From the NCBI GenBank assembly GCA_029204225.1, contig MU832104.1, positions 1-64,000 of the forward strand: 64,000 nt of DNA, given 5' to 3'. Source of the DNA: Diphasiastrum complanatum (taxonomy: Eukaryota > Streptophyta > Lycopodiopsida > Lycopodiales > Lycopodiaceae). Under the pieces are notes generated by a model, which searched no databases, was not told the origin of the DNA, and saw nothing but the letters and a program-made list of their open reading frames with translations. How positions within the stretch are numbered: the stretch's first letter is position 1; each line of letters starts with the position of its first letter. Shown piece by piece: positions 57,082-64,000 of the stretch. The translations under genes were made by a program, and so were the position numbers.

Positions 57082-59741
57082 ATGGCCTTGACCCAAATGT
57101 CATCATCCTTCGCTTCACAATAAGTCGAAGGTTCTTTGCTTTGAATAATGCTAGATAAGAGAGCATAATTTGCTTCATACCTTTCAGGTTGTGTCTTCTC
57201 TCTTGTTGATCTTCGTAGCTCTCCCTGGCTAGATGATCCTGGAAAGTCATCCATGTCGCGGCTCTCCAACAATCTCTCAAACCACTTAGGGAGTTTCCTG
57301 TCAGGTGATCGGCTTCCTGGTGAAAATGTATCCCACTATACATCCTTCTCCTTGCGTTTGTCACCTGCAACTTCAATCCTTCTTGCACCAAAAGGTTTGT
57401 CCCTACCTCTCCAACCTATCTCTTGAGGTTGAGTAGTAGTATCTTGAGATGTATCCTCTTTTTCATCACTTGGAAGGTCAATGAATGGATCATCATCAGG
57501 TGGTATCCTCACTATACCATCTTTCCCACTGGATGTCTCTATCTTCTCAGCATCCTTGTCTTCATACATCTTGGATTCATCGAAGATAACATCACGACTT
57601 ATATGGACTTTGTTTTCCACTGGATCAAAACATCTATAGCCCTTCACACGATCATCATATCCTAGGAATATACACTTGATAGCTTTTACATCAAGTTTAC
57701 GTCTCTCTTCCTTAGGAACGTGTACAAAGGCCTTACATCCAAAGATTCGCAAGTGGTTCACCTTTGGCTTCTTCTTCGTGAATGCTTCCTCAGGTGTTAT
57801 CTTTGGTATGGCAATGGTAGGACTTCTATTTTGAAGATAGACTGTTGTGCTGCATGCTTCTGACCAAAAATCTTTTGGTAGTTTCATCTCAGCTAGCATA
57901 GATCTGGCACTTTCCACAGTCGTCCGATTCTTGCGCTCAGCTACACCATTGAGAGCAGGAGTATGAGCTTGCGTAAATTGTCTTTTAATCCCACATTGAT
58001 CACAAAGATCATTGAAGTCATTAGACTTGTACTCACCTCCACTATCTGATCTTAGGACTTTGATCTTCCAACCTGTCTGATTTTCGACCAATGCTTTGAA
58101 GCTTTTGAAGTTGTCAAATGCATCTGATTTCTTCTTCAAGAAGTAGATCCACGTCTTACATGACATATCATCAATAAAGGTCATGAAATAGAAGGCTTTA
58201 CCTAAGGACATGGTCCTCATAGGCCCGCATATATCTGTGTGGATTAAATCCAGGATGTTCTTTGCTCTTGCAACACCCCCTTTATTGAACTTCTCTCGAT
58301 GTTGCTTCCCATATACACAAGATTCGCACATTGATTTCAAGTGATCTTCTATGGTAGGCAATCCTGTTACCATCTCCAATTTTCTCATCAAACTGAGGCT
58401 TCCCAAGTTCAAGTGACCAAGCCTCTTATGCCACAACTCAGTTTGCGATGGAATGGACGATACAAGTCCATGTTGCCCCTTGATTGTAACATTCAACTTG
58501 TACAATTTTGTATTGGGCTCTCTTACTCCATCCGCAATAACTTTGAACTTTTGGTTCACATCCTTCACAAAGCAACGATCATGGGCGAAGTCTACTTTCA
58601 ACTTTTGATCAATAATGACTCCAACAAAAAGTAGATTTTTCTTCAAACCCGGTACGTAAAGTACCTCCCTGATCATCCTGCTTTTGCCATCAGGTAGTTG
58701 GATTGAAACGGTGCCTATCCCCTTGATCTTGCACACCTCGCCATTTTCTTGTGAAACGGACGTTCCATTATCCAACACTTTCATGCTACTGAACCAATTC
58801 TTGTTACCTGTCATGTGTCTTGTGGCTCCCGAGTCAATATACCACGCTTGATCATCTTGATTAGATGACAATGCAGATATGAAGATGCTAGAGTCTTCAA
58901 TCTCACCCTCATCGACAAGGTTACCTGCTTGTTTTGGTTTCCCCTTGCCTTGTTCCGCCAGGAATTTGCGACATTCACTCTTCCAATGGCCCTTTTTACC
59001 ACAATGGAAGCACTTGCCTTTCTTCTTGGTCTTACTGGAAGATCCCTCATCCTCCTGAGACTTGACAAATTGCTGCTTAGACTTCTTCTTGCCCTTGCCC
59101 TTGCCTTGTTTTTAGAGTGTCGCAAGTGCCTGATCGTCAGTATTTTGACGTCTAGCTTTCACCATTTCTCGCCGTTGCTCTTCCTGCATCAAGATTTCTG
59201 TGAGCTCGTCAAAGGTTGGCAATCTTTCTCTTGATGCTATTCCGCTCACAAACATCTGATAGAGTTCTGCAATGCCACACAATGCATTGTGCACCAGCTC
59301 CACATCACGTATGCGCTCACCAATAGAATGCAGTTCATCCCTCATTGTCTTGATTCTGGTCATGCACGTCTGAATGTGCTCTCCTTGCTCCATTCAAGCA
59401 CTATTCAACTTTGACTTCAGAAACATGATTCTTGACGGATTTGACGTCTCGAACTACTCCTTTAGCACATCCCATGCCTGTCTGGGTGTAACAGCATCAC
59501 AAATGTGGGTAATGATGTGATCCTTCACTGACAAGTTAATGAAGGTCAAAGCTTCCCTCATCTTTTTGTCGAACACTTTGATATCCGCTTCATTTGGCGG
59601 CCTTCTCTCATCACCTGTGACGACTTCCCACACGTCTTTCTCCATCAGTATGTTTTTCATTTTGAATTTCCACACTGCATAGTTGGAAATCCTGTCCAAT
59701 TTGCTACTTTCACTTAAAATGGACTCTCCCATGTTTGCCAT
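57082..59741 (-). pseudogene. Copia G: gag, protease and integrase with few breaks
   Basis: Starts at ATG 59741: MANMGESILSESSKLD, 'YAVWKFKMKNILMEKDVWEVV'. The same frame continues through three isolated stops (near 59454, 59395 and 59112) to the zinc knuckle CFHCGKKGHWKSEC, protease 'WYIDSGATRHMT', pre-integrase 'LWHKRLGHLN' and 'CESCVYGKQH', integrase 'HTDICGP', 'FIDDMSC' and 'LNGVAERKNRT' (D-D-E present), and 'CIFLGYDDRVKGYRCFDP', ending at 57336. After a shift, 'RRSTREKTQPERYE' and 'DDDIWVKAMG' follow to the junction at 57081. The matching RT/RNase H half is absent in this orientation. Confidence 0.9.
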
Positions 59742-60098
59742 CGCAAAACTGCTTGAAACTTCTGCCGTAGGCTAAAAACAGTATGCCGAGGCCAACAGTG
59801 ATGTCAGAAGTTGAAAATAATGACCTGCACTTTTTCCCTTACCAGACCACTCACCACTTTTCCACCAATTTGAAAGCCAAATCGGCGTCGCCTTCCAAAA
59901 TGCACTCAGTCGTCAACTCCCAACTTCGTGCCCAATGAAATGGTGAAATCACTTCCGGTGCGCTTTGAACACTTTCTCCGCTGCAATCACTCTGTTACAG
60001 TCCGGGTGCCCTTCGTTTGGAGGTTATAGCCTTTCGTTTGGTCAAAATAGGCTAAAGGACTAAAAAATAAGGGCTTTTTGAACTTTTGAACTGTTTCT
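59742..60098 (-). other. Copia G leader, part next to gag
   Basis: Noncoding between the gag ATG and the foreign integrase fragment. No features seen. Confidence 0.5.
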
Positions 60099-60311
60099 TC
60101 ACCTTGAGGCCCAAAAGGTGTTTGGCATACCCTTGCTTTTGAGCATTGTCCTGGCCATCTCAACAATGGATCTATTCTTTCGCTCTGCAACTCCGTTTTG
60201 TTGCGGTGAATAAGGTGTTGTAGTCTGCCTCTTGATCCCTTGGTCTTTGCAAAAATCAATAAATTTTGTCAAAAAATACTCACCACCTCCATCAGAAACT
60301 TCACCTTTCAC
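60099..60311 (-). pseudogene. Isolated copia integrase fragment in the copia G leader
   Basis: A 70-codon open frame: 'VSDGGGEYFLTKFIDFCKDQ', 'YSPQQNGVAERKNRSIVEMA', 'GMPNTFW', the second half of a copia integrase core (catalytic Asp and Glu). It stands alone between the PBS and gag of copia G, on the same strand, and is distinct from G's own integrase. Confidence 0.8.
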
Positions 60312-61231
60312 ATGTGAAGGGGCCCAACTCCAATTTCAGTTTGAAAATTTTGATTGAAGTTGAATGGCCAATCTTCCTTCAATGGCCTTCAGGTCCTTTC
60401 AAAGGCCCCTTTCACCTCAATCCAATGGCTACCTTGGATCCAACGGCCCACAACTGTTCTTGGAGGCTCGATCTTTACCACAGATCTATGTGACTGGAGA
60501 TCCGACGGTCCTGGGCGCTTTTGTGCGCTGATCCACGCGCTTGCAGGCACGTCTCACTTTGGAACACTAGGTGTTCTTTGGTTTTGAAGCGCGCGACCAG
60601 TCCTCACGGCCTCCACGACCTCTCCTCCTCTTTCCGGATTTCTTGCTTCTTTTCAAGCCAAATCAGCTTGTTCTTGCGCGATTCTGGAGCGTTTTCGATC
60701 CAATCTGAATCTGTAGCTGGCTGCGCCCTGGAGGAACTTTTCAGATTTGTATTTGGCCTTGGAACGACTGAGAGCAGCTGGTTTTTCCAACAATTTTCTG
60801 ATTTTTACCAAGAAACCCTTCTTCAGCTCTTTTCCAAGCAATTCTCAGCTTTACTCTGAGTTTTTTTCTTACAAATTCAACCTCCCTGAGGTCGCCCTAG
60901 TCCTACCAATCTGATGGGACTGACGGCATACGATTTGGTAAGGATTTCACCACACACGGTTCAACTTTGCAGAGAAAGCTTCAAAACCCCACCGAAGCTG
61001 AGAAATTCACAATTTTCTCAGTTTTTCACCAAATCCTGCACTGTCAATTGCTATGGCCACTGTCACTGCTCTTTGCAGCTCCTCTACAAATCCCTTTACG
61101 CCTAACGATTGTCTATACAGTGACTTTTCTTTCCGTCTTCAGCCCGCCGTAAACCCCGAACTCTCAGAAGACTACTCTTCTCCTGAAGCTCTCTTCGACG
61201 GTGATGCTGTACTAAGTACACTCCCTGTACG
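60312..61231. other. Copia G leader with gene-like plus-strand sequence
   Basis: More GC-rich than its surroundings. On the plus strand a frame at 61053-61238 reads MATVTALCSSSTNPFTPNDC and continues Ser/Pro/Asp-rich for 61 residues, resembling a plastid transit peptide, preceded by CT-rich, UTR-like sequence. It ends in the PBS itself, so it cannot be an intact gene. It could be captured host sequence or chance. Confidence 0.3.
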
Positions 61232-61243
61232 GCTCTGATACCA
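61232..61243 (-). other. Primer-binding site of copia G
   Basis: On the minus strand TGGTATCAGAGC, a perfect initiator-Met PBS. Confidence 0.9.
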
Positions 61244-61545
61244 ACTTAGAATTTGCTTTGCAAAGGAACACAGATCATGCTACACAGTAACATAGACAGA
61301 AAACACTCTCCACTGCAAGCTCACATAGCAACTGTATTTCTCAAAATGAAATTACACTGTACATATAGTTGTTCACTCAGGCAACCCATGCATGACCCAG
61401 GTTGCCGTTGGCGGGACGCGTGTCCCATCGACTTGCCTCGTGGCGAGGCCAACTGATCCTTATCCACTGATAGGACCCACAGTACAATAGCACAATGATT
61501 CTACTTTAATTCTAACTATGTGTACTTACATATAGGGGACTGTAT
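61244..61545 (-). repeat. Probable 5' LTR of copia G
   Basis: The roughly 300 bp upstream (minus sense) of the PBS, ending GCAAATTCTAAGT before it. The outer boundary is approximate, near TGTAAGTACACATAG. No second copy lies in the window, so the extent is inferred from the PBS. Confidence 0.55.
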
Positions 61546-61561
61546 CAAATTTTGAAAAAGA

Positions 61562-61853
61562 TTGGATCCTTGGCTTACCAATTGGACCTCTTGGAAAGAA
61601 TGCAAGGGTTTTCACATAAGGCGACTTAAGAAAAGTCTACATAAAGGAGAATATCTTGGTTTTGGAGACCGATTAGACATGTTGGATGAATCTTCGGGTG
61701 TGACTCACCTTGAACCTGAAAAGATCTTGGATACCAAAAATAAACGATTCAGAAATCATATAATTACCAAGCATTTGGTTCAATTGAAGGGTCTTACAGA
61801 TGATGATGATTCTTGGGAGCACGACAACTTGAATTTTCATTGGTTATCCATCT
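61562..61853 (+). pseudogene. Ty3/gypsy chromodomain fragment
   Basis: The C-terminal part of the frame reads 'LEPEKILDTKNKRFRNHIIT' then 'KHLVQLKGLTDDDDSWE', the chromodomain found at the end of chromovirus gypsy integrases, where it guides insertion into heterochromatin. The upstream part is degenerate. It is joined directly to copia sequence at about 61850. Confidence 0.7.
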
Positions 61854-63106
61854 GATCATAAAGTATATAAGAGCTATGATCCAACATCATCAAAGGCATT
61901 TGTGAGCAGAGATGTGACCTTTGTTAAAGATCAGTTTTATGACTTCCAAGGCAAAAATGGAAGACCCGAATTCAACCATGTCAATATGCAGGTCCCACAA
62001 TAGACATAGGAGTAGCTCCAAATGTTCAGCAAGGAACTCAGACTCCAAAGAGGACACCTGATCAACCAGATGATGAGAGAATACATCAGAGATTTGTCAG
62101 GTCTACTATACTAAGTCAACCACCTAGAAGGCTTATCAATGAGACACTCTTGTTCTTTTGTTGAAGAACCTACATCTGTAAGTGAGGCTATGGTGCGCAT
62201 CCAAGTACGGATGAGTGGAAGCAAGCAACGGACACAAAGTATAACTCCTAAATGAAGAACCTTGGTCAGTTGTAAAGCTCCCAAAGAATAGAAACATTAT
62301 TGCATGAAAGTGGATATTCACAGTCAAATACAAACCAGATGGGTCAATAGATAGGTGGAAATCAAAACTAGTTGCCCAAAGATACTCTCAAGTGCCCAAT
62401 ATAGCCTATCGGGAGGCATTCAGTCCTGTTATAAAATTGGCATCAATTAGCATGCTATTGTCATATGCAGCAATTGAAGACCTAGAAGTACATCAAATGG
62501 ATGTATAGACAATGTTTCTAAATGGAGTAATTGAAGGAGACATTTGCATGTCTCAACTAGAGCCTTGAGCCAGTTCCTACCAAATCCAGTAATAGTACGT
62601 TGGAAAGCATTGCTAAGGTTCTTAGGTATATACATATTGCTAGGGACAAATGCAAGGCCTAAAAGGATACACAGATGCAGACTGGGCAGGAGATGCTAAC
62701 ACTAGAAGATCAACTTTGGATATGTATTTAGGCGAAACAATGGACCAATCTCCTGGAACAGTAGGAAACAAACCTTAGTGGCCTTGTCCTCAACCAAAGC
62801 TGAGTACATAGTGGCTACACATGCAACAAAGGAAGTGGTTTGGTTGAGACCATTGCCTATTAGATGCTAGTTTACCATATAGCTTTGACTCTAAACCCTA
62901 GATTTTATTCCAAAAGCAAGCACATTGGGATCAAATATCATTATGTCAAAGACAAAGTCCAACACAGAGATGTCGAGCTAGAACACTGTAGAATAGAGTA
63001 TATGACAGCTGATATTTATACCAAGGCACTGGCAAAGGACAAAAACACAAGATTTAACACTTAGATCTTAAAGCATAAGTATTTCTAGATCCCCATTAAG
63101 GGGGAG
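61850..63106 (+). pseudogene. Copia I: integrase end, RT start and RNase H, degenerate
   Basis: Reads 'GYPSDHKVYKSYDPTSSKAF', 'VSRDVTFVKDQFYDF', a long linker with 'QPPRR', RT 'EEPWSVVKLPKNRNII', 'KWIFTVKYKPDGSIDRWKSK', 'EAFSPVIKLASISMLL', 'VHQMDV*TMFLNG', then a deletion to RNase H '[19 protein letters not shown]' and 'FYSKSKHIGIKYHYVKDKVQ'. It ends at a polypurine tract (AAGGGGGAG). Stops and shifts throughout. Confidence 0.8.
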
Positions 63107-63477
63107 TGTTGTCAAATTATCAATGTCAATTTAGAAATTAATTGTAGAGGCCAAGTTAGCTTCTAGACCCCTATGTGATTTTCTTTTTCTAAAAATAGGC
63201 AATACATCGAGCTAGTACTTGTACCTATCTTTGACTAGTACATGTTGACTAGTAGGTAGGTAGGTGAAGTAGGTGTGGTAGGTATAAATACTAGGGCCTA
63301 TAGCGAGTTTAAACAACCGTTAATTTTGTAGAATGTTAGTCGTACTTGTAACTACAAGTCTTAGTGGAGAATGATGGATTTGTAACTTCTCATCGTATCT
63401 CATTTAATGTATGTTGTATACATTCTTCAATGATATTGAAGTGTACTTGTCTAGTACAATCTAGGCTGAGCCATTCC
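63107..63477 (+). repeat. 3' LTR of copia I (right end approximate)
   Basis: It begins TGTTGTCAAATTATC directly after the polypurine tract. It contains GGTAGGTAGG/GGTAGG repeats and a TATA-like TATAAATACTAGGG, and probably ends ...GCCATTCCA. No partner LTR is in the window. Confidence 0.65.
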
Positions 63478-63773
63478 ATTTTGAGCATTCAATAATTGAT
63501 ATAGTGTTTTCTTAGTTTGGATCCTACTTAGTTAGAAATTTCTAGAAATTCCTCATTTTGCAGGTGGTGTATTCTTTGCAGTACGAGCCATACAGTTTGC
63601 AACAGGTACAGATCATACTTGATTGCTTGCAAATGATAAAATCACCTTCAAATATGCTTCTGAACTGTTTGAAAGCTGCTCAAATATTATACATGTATTG
63701 CCTTCACTTGTACTTTGTTGACAAAATATTGAAACGAGGTATTGTATGGACAATCCTCAACTTGGAAACTTAT
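63478..63773. other. Unassigned segment
   Basis: A 42-nt stretch at about 63566-63607 (reading 'VVYSLQYEPYSLQQ') is bordered by a good acceptor (CCTCATTTTGCAG) and a GTACAG donor, so it could be a small plus-strand exon of an unknown gene. Nothing else supports it. Confidence 0.25.
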
Positions 63774-64000
63774 GCTTTCCATAGAATGACTAATAGTCAA
63801 AGAAGTTTTGCCCAAGTACTGGGTAGATAAAGTACAAGACTGCAGTACTACACTTATCATTCATCACAATGACAACACAAGTCTTGAAGAAAGCAATTTA
63901 TTATGAAAGATATCAAAGTACAATGATATCGTGTACAAAAATAGTAGGCATAATAATGCCATCCTAGACTCTATACTAGCTCGCTACTAGGGCTTCTTGT
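63774..64000 (-). repeat. LTR-like direct repeat, right copy (runs off the window)
   Basis: Same sequence and orientation as 53468-53805, about 10.3 kb away. Cut by the window end. Confidence 0.65.

Overview
This window is nuclear DNA from a land plant with a large, transposon-filled genome. The evidence is one nearly complete spliced host gene, SMG7/EST1-like (plus strand, coding exons 14998-19507), and the 3' end of a second, GET4-like (minus strand, exons 52993-51604), both with plant-type introns and protein signatures. Almost everything else that can be read is broken mobile DNA and simple repeats, with long (GA)n/(CT)n tracts. The style would suit a fern, another seedless plant or a gymnosperm, but nothing here fixes the clade.

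Layout. 1-2929: unassigned, with a pyrimidine-rich leader-like stretch. 2930-3180: hAT-type MITE with perfect 8-bp target duplications. 3378-4655: a minus-strand LINE carrying only ORF1, abutting the 3' tail of a second LINE. 4661-9804: a complete LTR element with CTATA target duplications, initiator-Met PBS and polypurine tract, but only gag and a protease-like domain inside; reverse transcriptase, RNase H and integrase are absent (TR-GAG type). It sits in the second LINE, whose ORF2 C-terminus continues at 9891-10885. 11041-13165: decayed plus-strand LINE fragments and a second MITE.

14998-19507: SMG7-like gene, lacking only its first coding exon, with a candidate splice donor 18 nt after the stop. 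20852-26692: two adjacent minus-strand hAT transposase genes. hAT-A has all three catalytic acidic positions but is broken; hAT-B is a truncated relative. A terminal array of palindromic words lies beyond hAT-A. 26693-33459: mostly unassigned, with tandem duplications, homopolymers and microsatellites.

33460-46333: a Ty1/copia graveyard. It holds element A, a 5' half in reverse orientation (X), fragment E, and a nest in which D (minus) sits in C, which has intact 264-bp LTRs and AACTG target duplications, and C sits in the RNase H domain of B. A gypsy integrase remnant lies at 46540-47035. 47036-51603: unassigned, probably including the GET4 3' UTR. 51604-52993: last three GET4 coding exons, ending in a 15-nt coding exon. 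53468-64000: LTR-like repeats, a third MITE, two copia halves joined tail to tail (F plus, G minus) beside a 22-bp perfect palindrome, a gypsy chromodomain fragment and a final copia (I).

No genes here form a working pathway together. SMG7 (nonsense-mediated decay) and GET4 (tail-anchored protein insertion) are unlinked housekeeping functions separated by transposon nests. The best leads are the TR-GAG element, the ORF1-only LINE, the MITE group with private palindromic words, the SMG7 3'-UTR donor, and the repeat and hairpin arrays in the copia LTR and leader regions.
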